Positions 32,748 through 41,847 of a DNA stretch of 64,000 nt are shown here, one piece after another. The notes under the pieces were generated by a model. It saw only the letters and a program-made list of their open reading frames with translations. It searched no databases and was not told the DNA's origin. Numbering within the stretch: position 1 is the stretch's first letter; the number at the start of each line of letters is the position of its first letter. A program made the position numbers and the translations under genes. This DNA is from Micromonospora zingiberis (GTDB lineage: Bacteria > Actinomycetota > Actinomycetes > Mycobacteriales > Micromonosporaceae): positions 62,001 through 126,000 of the forward strand of contig NZ_SJJR01000012.1 in NCBI RefSeq assembly GCF_004331455.1, in the 5' to 3' direction.

Positions 32748-33328
32748 GGTGTTCCCCTCCCGTCGGCCGTGCCGGCGTACGGCACGACGTCCAGCCTGTC
32801 CAGCAGCACCAGGAAACTCTCCGCGTACGGCGAGTGCTGCGTGTCCTTACGTACCCGTTCCCAGTCGATCTGCTCCCGCAGTGACCTGGCCAGCGGCAGG
32901 CCACGGGCGAAATCGCAGTAGTGCTGGGAGAAGCTGAGCAACTTGTGCACCATCAACTGGGTCGCCGACAACACCGGCATGTGAATGGCGTCGACCGGCC
33001 GTACCACCGTGTCGGTGAAGGTCTCCTCGGTCACCGGCGTCTCGATCGGGCGGTGGATCAGGTCCACCATCCGTCCCCCGTCGTAGACCTTGACCAGCCA
33101 GTCCTCCGGCGGGCGCTCGGCGGTGAAGCCAGCGGCCACGAGCGCTTCCAGAGCGCCGTCGACGTCGGCCTCCCGGATCAGGAAATCGACGTCGTGCTCG
33201 CTGGAGTGCCCGCCGTGGGCGTACACGGCGAAGCTGCCGCCGAGGGCGAACGGAATGTCGGCCTGCTTGAGCACGGCGGCGACCTTCTTGAGGGTGTGTA
33301 GAAGGGTCTCGTCGTCGCGTTCGGCCAT
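32744..33328 (-). CDS. Nucleotidyltransferase-fold protein
   Basis: 194 residues from ATG 33328 (GGAG 7 bases upstream; the open frame runs further but without a better start). The region FALGGSFAVYAHGGHSSEHDVDFLI is the MNT/Pol-beta fold signature GG...G...DxD, with the pair at D-V-D. C-terminal half unrecognised. Such proteins transfer nucleotides to small molecules, RNA or proteins; some are toxins. First gene of the NTase-BON-phosphoesterase-GPGG operon. Confidence 0.75.
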   Translation of the reverse strand: MAERDDETLLHTLKKVAAVLKQADIPFALGGSFAVYAHGGHSSEHDVDFLIREADVDGALEALVAAGFTAERPPEDWLVKVYDGGRMVDLIHRPIETPVTEETFTDTVVRPVDAIHMPVLSATQLMVHKLLSFSQHYCDFARGLPLARSLREQIDWERVRKDTQHSPYAESFLVLLDRLDVVPYAGTADGRGTP

Positions 33329-33488
33329 CTCGACACTCCGTTGGCTCGTCGGGTGCACCGTTGGGGTCCCCGATCCGTACCCGGCATTCCACTCATCCAC
33401 ACCTGCCCGGCTTGCGGAACGCCGTGAATGTCCCTTAACCGGCACAAAGTACGCGGGATTGCTGCGCCGATCGGATAATCTGTCGAGA

Positions 33489-34253
33489 GTGGTCAGATCG
33501 ACGGAAGTCCCTAGCTTGGGGTGGTTGTCGGCCCCGACGTTCTCCAGACGACGCCCGCCCCGACTCCGCGCCGTAGCCCTGGTCGGCATCGACGGTTCCG
33601 GCAAGACCACCCAGGCGCAGTTACTCGCCGACACACTCGGCGCTGGCGGACATTCCGCCACCTATCATCGCAATGCGGGCGGCCGACGGTGGCTGGGTCG
33701 GGCGGCCCACCGGCTGGGTCGGCCCGATGCCCAACGGCTCCTCGGGCGCGACGGCATGCTCCTGGTGGAATCCGTGTTGCGCTGGCTGGCCATCGCGATG
33801 GCGCTGCTCGGCAGCCGACTGTCGGGCCGGATCGCGGTGATGGACCGCTATGCCGCCTGCCAGTACGCCAGCCTTCGGGCCCACGGTGGGCAGCGCTGGG
33901 AGCGTGTCGTCCGGGCCGCTTACCGGCTCTTTCCGCAGCCGCAGGTGACGTTCCTGCTGGCGGTGGAGCCGGCGGAGGCGTACCGCCGGATCGAGCGGCG
34001 CGGCACCGACCAGGAGAGCCTGACCTACCTGGCCGCCGCCGACCACGCCTATCGCACCCTGCCGGAGTACCCGACGTTCGTGGTCGTCGACGCGGCCCGG
34101 CCGGCGGACGAGGTGGCCCGGGAGATCCAGCGGCACCTGGCCGGATGGCTGGCGGCCGAGGACGGCACGGCGGCCGGCGCCGACCCGGTCTGGTGTGACG
34201 TGCGACCTGCCGGCCCGGCGGCGGGCGTCGTACCGCTTCAGGCTCGACCGTAG
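33489..34253 (+). CDS. Thymidylate-kinase-like P-loop protein
   Basis: About 254 residues from GTG 33489 (TTG 33525 is an alternative start). P-loop GIDGSGKTT at about residues 33-41 directly follows a basic N-terminus. DRYAACQYA resembles the DR(Y/F) motif of dTMP kinases, and LID-like ERRGTDQESLTYLAAAD follows. Likely a (d)NMP-kinase-fold enzyme, but the large N-terminal extension and the lack of dnaX/holB neighbours argue against the housekeeping tmk. Divergent from the nucleotidyltransferase operon; its 3' end overlaps the convergent SDR gene by 16 bases. Confidence 0.75.
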   Translation: MVRSTEVPSLGWLSAPTFSRRRPPRLRAVALVGIDGSGKTTQAQLLADTLGAGGHSATYHRNAGGRRWLGRAAHRLGRPDAQRLLGRDGMLLVESVLRWLAIAMALLGSRLSGRIAVMDRYAACQYASLRAHGGQRWERVVRAAYRLFPQPQVTFLLAVEPAEAYRRIERRGTDQESLTYLAAADHAYRTLPEYPTFVVVDAARPADEVAREIQRHLAGWLAAEDGTAAGADPVWCDVRPAGPAAGVVPLQARP

Positions 34254-34933
34254 ACCGGCACGGCCGCGCCACTTGTCGGCGCCGACTCGTCGGCGGCCAG
34301 AAAACGGATCACCGAGGCGATCTCGGCCGGCTCGACCCACCGGGAGTGGTCGGCGTCCGGCATGGCGGCCCGGTTGGTCGGGGTGTCGATGACGCTTGGC
34401 AGTACGGTGTTGCAGCGCACCCCGGCCGTCTTGTACTCCACCGCGACGGCCGAGGCGAAGGCGAGCACCGCGGCCTTCGCGGTCGCGTAGCCGGCCGCAC
34501 CCGGGAAGGGGGCGAGCGCCGCGCGGGACGCCACACAGACCACCGCGCCGCCACCCGCGTCGATCAGATGCGGCAGGGCCGCCCGGGTCACCAGGTGGGT
34601 GGGGCGGAGGTTGAGGGTGAGCATCCGTTCGAACTCCTCGACCGGGGTCTCGTGCACCAGGCCGTTGCTGGCGTACCCGCCGACGAGGTTGACCACGGCC
34701 CGTAGCGGTGCCTCGGGATCACCGGCGGCCACCTCGGCGACTCTTGCCACATCCGACGCGTCGGTCAGGTCCGCGACCAGCCGTACCGGCGCGTTGCGGC
34801 CCGGGTCGGGGTCCGGCGTCGGCTCGCGGCGCTGCGGCGCCACCACCCGCCAGCCCGCCTCGACGAAACTCGCGGTCACCGCGGTACCGAGCCCGCCCGT
34901 GCCTCCGGTGATCAACACACTGCGATCCGCCAT
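34238..34933 (-). CDS. Short-chain dehydrogenase/reductase
   Basis: 231 residues from ATG 34933. NAD(P)-binding TGGTGGLG at about residues 9-16, ADLTDASD, NLVGGYA, catalytic Ser (CVASRAA) and the YxxxK pair in GYATAKAAVLAFASAV. Classical SDR of short length. Substrate unknown. Cytoplasmic, monocistronic. Confidence 0.9.
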   Translation of the reverse strand: MADRSVLITGGTGGLGTAVTASFVEAGWRVVAPQRREPTPDPDPGRNAPVRLVADLTDASDVARVAEVAAGDPEAPLRAVVNLVGGYASNGLVHETPVEEFERMLTLNLRPTHLVTRAALPHLIDAGGGAVVCVASRAALAPFPGAAGYATAKAAVLAFASAVAVEYKTAGVRCNTVLPSVIDTPTNRAAMPDADHSRWVEPAEIASVIRFLAADESAPTSGAAVPVYGRA

Positions 34934-35111
34934 GGCCCCACGCTACTGTCGCCGGCCGGTCGGCGGGTCGACCGGCCCACCCGACCGGCCGGGCCCGGCC
35001 CGGCGGGGGAGGCGACGGGCGCGTACCGGGTGGCACGCTGTACCCGTGGTGACCGGCCTCGCCGGTACGTTCGTCCGCAGCGGGGTGGCGTGGTTGACGC
35101 TCCCAGCCCTT

Positions 35112-35126
35112 TGAAAGTAAGTTTCA
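35112..35126. promoter_or_regulatory. Candidate RpiR/MurR operator
   Basis: TGAAA (35112-35116), 5-base spacer, TTTCA (35122-35126) ends four bases before the GTG start of the RpiR-family gene. TGAAA/TTTCA half-sites are typical for this family, so autorepression of the rpiR-murQ operon is likely. Confidence 0.6.
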
Positions 35127-35129
35127 TCC

Positions 35130-36044
35130 GTGGCGAAGGCTCCGAAGATTTCTGCGAGTGGTGAGCCGGGCGGGCTGATCGTCCACATCAGCGGCCTGCT
35201 CCCGTCGCTGTCGCCGGCCGAGCAGCGGGTGGCCCGGCTGGTGGTCGCCGATCCCGCCGACGCGGCCCGGCGGACCATCACGGACCTCGCCACCGCCGCC
35301 GAGACCTCCGAGGCGACCGTGATCCGGTTCTGCCGGTCGGTGGGCATGGACGGCTACCCACAGCTGCGGATCCGCCTCGCGGCGGAAGCGGCCCGGCGGA
35401 TCGAGCCACCGGACGCCCGGGTCGTCGGCGGCGACATCCCGCCCGGCGCCGATCTGGCGCAGATCATCGCGACCATCGCCTTCAACGACGCGCGTGCGGT
35501 GGAGGAGACCGCCGAGCAACTCGACCCGGCGATCTGCGAGCAGGTGGTGGACGCGATCGTCGGCGCCGGCCGGATCGACGTCTACGGCGCGGGCGCGAGC
35601 GGCTTCGTGGCCTCGGACTTCCAGCAGAAGCTGCACCGGATCGGCCGGATCGCCTTCTACTTCCCCGACGTGCACACCGCACTGACCTCGGCCGCCCTGC
35701 TCGGACGCGGTGACGTCGCGGTCGGCATCTCGCACACCGGCACCACCTCGGACGTGATCGAGGTGCTGGAGCAGGCGCGGGCCCGGGGAGCGACGACCGT
35801 GGTGCTGACCAACTTCCCGCGTTCGCCGATCACCGAGGTCGCCGACCACGTACTCACCACCGCGGCCCGCGAGACCACCTACCGTTCCGGGGCGATGGCC
35901 AGCCGGCTCGCCCAACTCACCGTGATCGACTGCCTGTTCGTCGGCGTCGCCGCCCGCAACCGTCCCCGGGCACGCAAGGCCCTGGAGGTCACCGCCGAGG
36001 CGGTCCGGTCCCGCCGGATCGGCACCGGCCGGAGACGGGCATGA
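35130..36044 (+). CDS. MurR/RpiR family transcriptional regulator
   Basis: 304 residues from GTG 35130. N-terminal RpiR-type HTH: LSPAEQRVARLVVADPADAARRTITDLATAAETSEATVIRFCRSVGMDGYPQLR. C-terminal SIS sugar-phosphate-binding domain: IDVYGAGASGFVASDFQQKLHRIG and AVGISHTGTTSDVIEVLEQARARGATTVVLTN. It overlaps murQ by ATGA, so it most likely senses N-acetylmuramate 6-phosphate or a related cell-wall sugar phosphate and controls murQ. An operator-like repeat touches its start. Confidence 0.93.
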   Translation: MAKAPKISASGEPGGLIVHISGLLPSLSPAEQRVARLVVADPADAARRTITDLATAAETSEATVIRFCRSVGMDGYPQLRIRLAAEAARRIEPPDARVVGGDIPPGADLAQIIATIAFNDARAVEETAEQLDPAICEQVVDAIVGAGRIDVYGAGASGFVASDFQQKLHRIGRIAFYFPDVHTALTSAALLGRGDVAVGISHTGTTSDVIEVLEQARARGATTVVLTNFPRSPITEVADHVLTTAARETTYRSGAMASRLAQLTVIDCLFVGVAARNRPRARKALEVTAEAVRSRRIGTGRRRA

Positions 36045-36997
36045 CCGCTGGTGCGGTGGAGCCCGACGAGGCGGCCGTGGCGCCGACCCGCCGTCCCGCC
36101 GTCCGGGTCGGCGCGCCGACCGAGCGACGCGACCCGCTCAGCGTCGACCTGGATCTGATGTCCACCCGCGAGGTCCTGTCGGTGATCAACGAGGGGGACC
36201 GCCGGGTGCCGGCCGCCGTGGCCGCCGTCCTGGACGAGGTGGCCGAGGCGGTCGACCTGGCGGTCGCCGCGCTGCGTGCTGGGCATCGGGTGCACTACTT
36301 CGGCGCCGGCACCTCCGGGCGACTGGGCGTGCTCGACGCCGCCGAGTTGCCGCCCACCTTCAACTCGCCGCGGCACTGGTTCTGCGCGCATCTCGCCGGT
36401 GGCCCGACGGCGGTGTGGCGGGCGGTCGAGGACGCCGAGGACGACGAGGGCCGGGGCGCGACCGAGGCGGCCGACTGCGTGCACGACGGCGACCTGGTGG
36501 TGGGACTCACGGCGAGCGGGCGCACCCCGTACGTCCTCGGGGCGCTCGCCGCGTCCCGGGCGAACGGCGCCTCGACGGTGCTGCTCTGCGCGAATCCGGA
36601 GGCGTCGGCCGCAAGCCCCGTCGACGTCTTCATCGGCCTGGACACCGGGCCGGAGGTGGTGGCCGGGTCGACCCGGATGAAGGCGGGCACCGCCCAGAAG
36701 TTGGTGCTGAACAGCCTCTCCACCGCGGTCATGGTGCGCCTGGGCCGGGTCTACTCGAACCTCATGATCGACGTTGTGGCGACCAACGCGAAACTCCGCG
36801 GACGAATGCTCTCGATCCTGGTCGAGGCGACCGGCTGCTCCGAGGAGGTCGCCCGGCGGGCGCTGGACGAGGCCGACGGTGAGCTGCGGGCGGCCCTGGT
36901 CAGTCTCGTCTCCGGGGTGGCGGTGACGGCCGCCCGAGCCGCGCTGGCGCGCTCCGCGGACCAGGTCCGCGGCGCCCTCGCCCTGCTGGCCACCTGA
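36041..36997 (+). CDS. murQ: N-acetylmuramic acid 6-phosphate etherase
   Basis: 318 residues from ATG 36041 (ATGA overlap with rpiR). MurQ motifs: SVDLDLMSTREVLSVINEGDRRVPAAV, HYFGAGTSGRLGVLDAAELPPTFNSP, GLTASGRTPYVLGAL and GPEVVAGSTRMKAGTAQKLVLNSLSTAVMVRLGRVYSNLMIDV. It cleaves the lactyl ether of MurNAc-6-P, giving GlcNAc-6-P and D-lactate, in cytoplasmic peptidoglycan recycling. Confidence 0.96.
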   Translation: MTAGAVEPDEAAVAPTRRPAVRVGAPTERRDPLSVDLDLMSTREVLSVINEGDRRVPAAVAAVLDEVAEAVDLAVAALRAGHRVHYFGAGTSGRLGVLDAAELPPTFNSPRHWFCAHLAGGPTAVWRAVEDAEDDEGRGATEAADCVHDGDLVVGLTASGRTPYVLGALAASRANGASTVLLCANPEASAASPVDVFIGLDTGPEVVAGSTRMKAGTAQKLVLNSLSTAVMVRLGRVYSNLMIDVVATNAKLRGRMLSILVEATGCSEEVARRALDEADGELRAALVSLVSGVAVTAARAALARSADQVRGALALLAT

Positions 36998-37396
36998 TCG
37001 TTGTCAGCGCCAAACCCGGGCATAGAAACCGGCTGCGGATTGTTCATCAGGGCGTGGGGTATTACCACCGGCGTGGATGAACCAACCGGTCCGCGTACGC
37101 GTATCTGGCAGTGACCAGGATCGCAGCACGGTGGTGACCCGGGTCGCTGTACCCGGTGGTCAGGCAGTGTTGCCATGGACCGGTACGGTCAGCGATTCGT
37201 CGATCCGTCGACCTCACGGGGTGCCTGCCGATGGAACCACCGGCAGGGTGCTGACAGCAAACATGGACCGTGCTCTCAGCTGATTATCAGGCATTCGTGA
37301 CACTTTCGACCCACGACATGGAATCCCCGACACGTCTCATCTGTTGTGTAGGTGTCAGCACCTGTGGGCACAGCAGAGGTTACGGGGGAGGGGCTG
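36998..37396. other. Intergenic region upstream of the sigma factor
   Basis: 399 bp without a convincing gene; a 68-codon frame at 37077-37283 lacks a ribosome site and typical composition. The 3' half should hold the sigma gene promoter. AGGTG TCAG CACCT at 37351-37365 forms a short perfect inverted repeat that could be an operator. Confidence 0.45.
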
Positions 37397-38398
<1,002 letters not shown>

Positions 38399-38410
38399 CC
38401 TGGTAGTAAT

Positions 38411-38460
38411 GACGACAGACGGCCGGCGTCCGATAGGGGGACGCCGGCCGTTCGTCGTTT
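38411..38460 (+). terminator. Terminator of the sigma factor gene
   Basis: ACGGCCGGCGTCC (38419-38431) pairs perfectly with GGACGCCGGCCGT (38439-38451). GACGA/TCGTC extends the stem and GTCGTTT gives a short T run. It starts 13 bases after the stop. Confidence 0.85.
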
Positions 38461-38514
38461 CGCGGTGGCCCATCCCGGCCACTGCTCGGCGGTACCGACC
38501 CGAGGTGGCCGGGC

Positions 38515-39486
38515 TCAGCGCACCCGGCCGTAGCCGTACGGCGGCATCAGGTCCACGCTGCGCTTCTCCACGTTCCGCCCGAAGGTCGGTGCGTGGATGA
38601 CCTGCCCACCGCCCACGTAGATCGCCATGTGCCCGAGGTTGCGGTAGAAGACCAGGTCGCCGGGGCGCAGTTCGCTGCGGCTGATGTGTGCCACCACCCC
38701 CCACTGCATCCGGGTGTTGTGCGGCAGTGACTTGCCCGCCGCCCGCCACGCGGCCGAGGTCAGGCCGGAACAGTCGTAGCCGTTCGGTCCGTCCTGCCCC
38801 CAGGCGTACGGCTTGCCCAGCGCGCCGTAGGCGTACCGGACGGCGACGCCGGCCTGGCCGGAGACGGCTGGCGCGTCATCGGCGCTGTTCGCCCGGTTGG
38901 CCGGGCGGTCGGTGGCCCGGCCGTACGCCTGGCGGCGCAACTCGTACAACTTGGCCAGATCCCGCTCGATCCGTCGCTTCGCGGTGCTCAGCTCCCGCGA
39001 TCGGGCCGCCTGCTGGGTCAGCGTCACATCCAGCCGGGTCTTCTCGTTGACCAGCCGCTGCTGGTCGGCGGTGTAGCTGGCGATGGTCGCCTGGCGTTGC
39101 CGGGTCAGGTGGTCCAGGGTGCCGAGCCGGTCGAACACCGACGCCGAGTCGCCACCGTGCAGCAGCGCGTCGACCGCGCCGAGGTTGCCGGTCTTGTACG
39201 CGGTGGTGGCCAACTCGGTGACGTCGGCGCGGCTCTGCGCGGCCTGCCGCTCCAGTGGGCCGATCCGTTCCTGTAGCCGGCCGACGGCGGCCTGGTTGTC
39301 CTTGATCTTCTCGCGCAGCTCGTTGTGCGCCTCCACCACGGTCTCCAACTCGGTGGACGCCTTGTCGATCCGCCGGGTCAGTTCGGCGGGGGACGGTTCG
39401 GCCCGGGCCACCGTGGCGGGCGCGATCAGCGCCAGTGCGAAGGCGGTGACGGTCAGGGCGCGCAGCGTGCGTATCAGGGGCGACAA
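38515..39486 (-). CDS. Secreted NlpC/P60 peptidoglycan endopeptidase with coiled coil
   Basis: 323 residues from TTG 39486 (AGGAG about 10 bases upstream); the open frame extends to 39723 without a ribosome site. Signal peptide ends near AEP. Coiled coil (about 35-190: RRIDKASTELETVVEAHNEL..., DQQRLVNEKTRLDVTLTQQ). The NlpC/P60 domain (about 215-323) has catalytic Cys in YDCSGLTSAAWRAAG, His in LGHMAIYVGGGQVIHAP. This RipA/CwlO-like architecture cuts stem peptides during growth and division. The 5' leader is long and contains two strong inverted repeats. Confidence 0.92.
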   Translation of the reverse strand: MSPLIRTLRALTVTAFALALIAPATVARAEPSPAELTRRIDKASTELETVVEAHNELREKIKDNQAAVGRLQERIGPLERQAAQSRADVTELATTAYKTGNLGAVDALLHGGDSASVFDRLGTLDHLTRQRQATIASYTADQQRLVNEKTRLDVTLTQQAARSRELSTAKRRIERDLAKLYELRRQAYGRATDRPANRANSADDAPAVSGQAGVAVRYAYGALGKPYAWGQDGPNGYDCSGLTSAAWRAAGKSLPHNTRMQWGVVAHISRSELRPGDLVFYRNLGHMAIYVGGGQVIHAPTFGRNVEKRSVDLMPPYGYGRVR

Positions 39487-39536
39487 GAGCTTGCGGCTCC
39501 TCTCCCAGGGCCGGCGCGGACCAGCTGACGCTCCGC

Positions 39537-39559
39537 GACGGCACCGGCCCGGTGCCGTC
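39537..39559. promoter_or_regulatory. Inverted repeat in the leader of the NlpC/P60 gene
   Basis: GACGGCACCGG (39537-39547) and CCGGTGCCGTC (39549-39559) form a perfect 11-bp palindrome 51 bases before the start. It could be an mRNA hairpin or operator; no known riboswitch was recognised. Confidence 0.4.
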
Positions 39560-39654
39560 CGGTTGGACGGCGGCCGACCAGGCCGACCCGCCCAAGGTAG
39601 TACGGGACAGGAGTCAGCCGCAGAGAAAGTCGGGACCAATGATGACGCGGAGAC

Positions 39655-39674
39655 TGAAACGCATTCCCGTTTCA
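39655..39674. promoter_or_regulatory. TGAAACG/CGTTTCA inverted repeat in a divergent promoter region
   Basis: Perfect 7-bp arms with a 6-base spacer, midway between the minus-strand NlpC/P60 gene and the plus-strand gene at 39944. Size and spacing fit a dimeric regulator site. No regulator identified. Confidence 0.4.
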
Positions 39675-39943
39675 GGGCAATAGTCTGGTATACCGGAGAT
39701 GCCGGAGGGATCACTCTCGGCACATGACGCCGGTTCGCTGCGCGCTATATCCGATAAGCCGGACTTGGTGCACTCTTTCCGGCGTGCCCCTGCCGCTCCG
39801 AGGACGTGACCACGGGAAACAGGCAGGTCCGAGTGGCGAGAGCGGCACACAATGAGTCGCACAGCCGGGATTCCCGTCGATCTGCGTCGACCGGGCAGGC
39901 CGGCCGGCCGACCCGGCACCACCAGCCGTGGGAGGAGGGGGCC

Positions 39944-40474
39944 GTGGAGCGTGAAGGTGCGACGACGCGACCGCCGCGGTCACCGGGAGGTGCCGCGCGC
40001 GGGAAACCGACGCTGCTCTACGCCCGACCCGGAATCATCGTCACGGCCGACCGGTTCACCGTCGGCAGCACCAGTTGGCAGGTCGGCGAACTGACCCACC
40101 TGCACACCACCCGGGGGCCACACGACCGGGTGGCCACCCGGGCCGTGCTCGTCTCCGCCGCGGTGATCGGGGGCATCGGGCTGGCGCTCGGCTTCACCGG
40201 CGGCCTGCAACGGCTCACCGCCGGGGCGTACCTGCTGCTCGGCGCGGTGTTCCTGGTGCCGGTGCTGCTCGCGGCGGCCGGCGACCGGTGGCGGCCACCG
40301 GCGTACGAGCTGTGGGGCCAGCGCGCGGGCGTGGCGGAGCTGTTGTTCAGCAGCGACGACGAGCACCAGTTCGGCCAGGTGAGCCGAGCCCTGCGCCGAG
40401 CCCGCGAACTGCACGGCCCCGGCGACTGGGAGGACCCGCTCGCGTCCGCCGAACTATGGCGCCCCCACCGCTGA
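39944..40474 (+). CDS. DUF6232-like membrane protein
   Basis: 176 residues from GTG 39944 (GGAGGAGG 5 bases upstream). A short basic N-terminus, then TLLYARPGIIVTADRFTVGSTSWQVGELTHLHTTRGPHD, a pattern I associate with the actinobacterial DUF6232 family. Two membrane helices follow (about 70-95 and 100-120), then a cytoplasmic tail ending QFGQVSRALRRARELHG. Function unknown. The repeat element at 40480 starts just after its stop. Confidence 0.7.
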   Translation: MEREGATTRPPRSPGGAARGKPTLLYARPGIIVTADRFTVGSTSWQVGELTHLHTTRGPHDRVATRAVLVSAAVIGGIGLALGFTGGLQRLTAGAYLLLGAVFLVPVLLAAAGDRWRPPAYELWGQRAGVAELLFSSDDEHQFGQVSRALRRARELHGPGDWEDPLASAELWRPHR

Positions 40475-40479
40475 CCCGG

Positions 40480-40532
40480 AAAGGAAGGGCCCCCTGTTAA
40501 CGCCTGGCGTAGTAAAGGGGCCCCCGGTTAAC
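40480..40532. repeat. AAGGGCCCCCTGTTAAC-type intergenic element, copy 2
   Basis: Two direct units (40481-40502 and 40513-40532) ending in GTTAAC, separated by CGCCTGGCGTAG-like spacer. It matches the reverse complement of 46176-46228 at 49 of 53 positions. It sits between convergent genes and each unit contains a GGGCCC core. Confidence 0.88.
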
Positions 40533-40543
40533 CAACCCGCCGG

Positions 40544-40873
40544 CTAGCTGGCTACCGGCTCCGGGGTCGGCTCGGGCTGCTCGGCGAGGACGAGGGTGCT
40601 CACCCGGCGCTCGGCCCAGAAGGACAGGAACGGCACGGTGCCGGCCAGCATCACCAGGATCATCCGCTTGAGCGGCCAGTTGACCCGCCGGGACAGGTCG
40701 AACGTGGCGACCAGGTAGACCATGTAGAGGAAGCCGTGCGCCTGGCCCACGGTCTCCACCACGATCGGCTCGTCGAAGCCGTACTTCAAGGGCATGCCGA
40801 TCACGACCAGCAGGATCAGCACCACACCGACGATCCAGGCGATCACGCGGTAGCGGGTGAGGGCAGCGCGCAC
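40544..40873 (-). CDS. DUF3817 membrane protein
   Basis: 109 residues from ATG or GTG at 40873. Three predicted membrane helices: YRVIAWIVGVVLILLVVIGMPLKY, the signature VGQAHGFLYMVYLVATFDLSRRVNW, and ILVMLAGTVPFLSFWAERRV. The HG-F-Y pattern is typical of DUF3817, a family common in actinobacteria and of unknown role. Twenty-five bases after the preceding minus-strand gene's stop, so possibly in an operon with it. Confidence 0.88.
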   Translation of the reverse strand: MRAALTRYRVIAWIVGVVLILLVVIGMPLKYGFDEPIVVETVGQAHGFLYMVYLVATFDLSRRVNWPLKRMILVMLAGTVPFLSFWAERRVSTLVLAEQPEPTPEPVAS

Positions 40874-40898
40874 TTCTCGTCCGTCCTTCCGAGCCGGC

Positions 40899-41399
40899 TC
40901 AGCCGGGATAGTCGCCGGGCTTCGCGCCCGGGTTGGCGTTCAACCATGACAGGTAGCGGTTGTAGGCGGCCAGCTCGGCGTCGTCCGTGCCGTCGCGGTC
41001 GGCGGCGCGGACGACCCGTACCGGCCGACGGATGCCGGGCCGTGGACGGGCGGCGACCGACCCGGCGGACCGGGCCGTCTCCCCGGCGCCGGGCAACCCG
41101 GCGGGTACGGCGTCGCCGTCGTCGGGCCCACCGCTCCCGCCGGTCGTGCTGGCGTCGGCCGCTGGCGCGGGCGGGTCGGTGGCCGACCGGTTGCCCCCCA
41201 GCGCGTGGCGGACCTCACGCCACCAGACGAAGACCACGAACCCCGCGAAGATCGGCCACTCCACCGCGTAGCCCCAACTGATGGCGTTGCCGGCGGCCGC
41301 GCGGCTGACCTGCCACCAGCCCAGTGCCAGGAAGGACGTCACCAGCACGACCATGGCCACGTGGCGGGCGATCCACGCCGGGGTCCAGAGCCGCTTCAT
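40899..41399 (-). CDS. Two-helix membrane protein with SURF1-like N-terminus
   Basis: 166 residues from ATG 41399 (MKRLWTPAWIARHVAMVVLV). Two helices (about 11-33 and 44-62) with LALGWWQVSRA between, like the N-terminal segment of SURF1 but lacking its large extracytoplasmic domain. A disordered, Ala/Pro/Gly-rich tail ends in a helical AAYNRYLSWLNANPGAKPGDYPG motif that I recall in many actinobacterial membrane proteins. Function unknown. Confidence 0.75.
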   Translation of the reverse strand: MKRLWTPAWIARHVAMVVLVTSFLALGWWQVSRAAAGNAISWGYAVEWPIFAGFVVFVWWREVRHALGGNRSATDPPAPAADASTTGGSGGPDDGDAVPAGLPGAGETARSAGSVAARPRPGIRRPVRVVRAADRDGTDDAELAAYNRYLSWLNANPGAKPGDYPG

Positions 41400-41523
41400 G
41401 GCACGAGGGTACCGAAACCGACGCCGCTCTCCGACGCGGTGTCGTAGTGACGGCGTTGGTTTGGCCGCCCGGGCGGTGGGCAACCGTACAGACGCCAGCC
41501 CACGACGGACTAGGGGGCATGAG

Positions 41524-41847
41524 ATGACGGCATCGGGACGACAGGACGGATTTCCCGCCGGTGGCACCGAGGTGAGCCCCGAGCAGCGGATCCCGGAATG
41601 GGGTGACGACCGTACCCCCGCCATGGCCTTCGACGCCGACCTGCCCGGCATCGACCCGGCGGAGCTGGCCGAGGAGGACCTGATCCGCGAGATGCAGAGC
41701 CTGCACCGGACCCGGCTGGACACCCTGCGGCACGCCACCGACTCGGCGCTGGCCAACCACCTGCGGCGGACCGCCGAACTGGAGACCGAGTACCTCGCGC
41801 GGCACCCCGGGCGGGAGGTCGACCCGAGCCGGCTGCGGGACCTGTGA
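41524..41847 (+). CDS. DUF6158-like small protein
   Basis: 107 residues from ATG 41524. Disordered N-terminus, then PGIDPAELAEEDLIREMQSLHRTRLDTLRHATDSALANHLRRTAELETEYLARHPGREVDPSRLR, a helical pattern matching DUF6158 proteins of actinobacteria. Its TGA overlaps the ATG of the next gene (TGATG), so the two are translationally coupled. Confidence 0.75.
   Translation: MTASGRQDGFPAGGTEVSPEQRIPEWGDDRTPAMAFDADLPGIDPAELAEEDLIREMQSLHRTRLDTLRHATDSALANHLRRTAELETEYLARHPGREVDPSRLRDL

Noticed and set aside
37077..37283. 68-codon plus-strand frame upstream of the sigma factor
   Set aside because: No ribosome site, no recognisable pattern, codon use not like real genes.
39487..39800. c-di-AMP (ydaO) riboswitch before the NlpC/P60 gene
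   Set aside because: The conserved sequence blocks are absent on the minus strand; only generic inverted repeats were seen.
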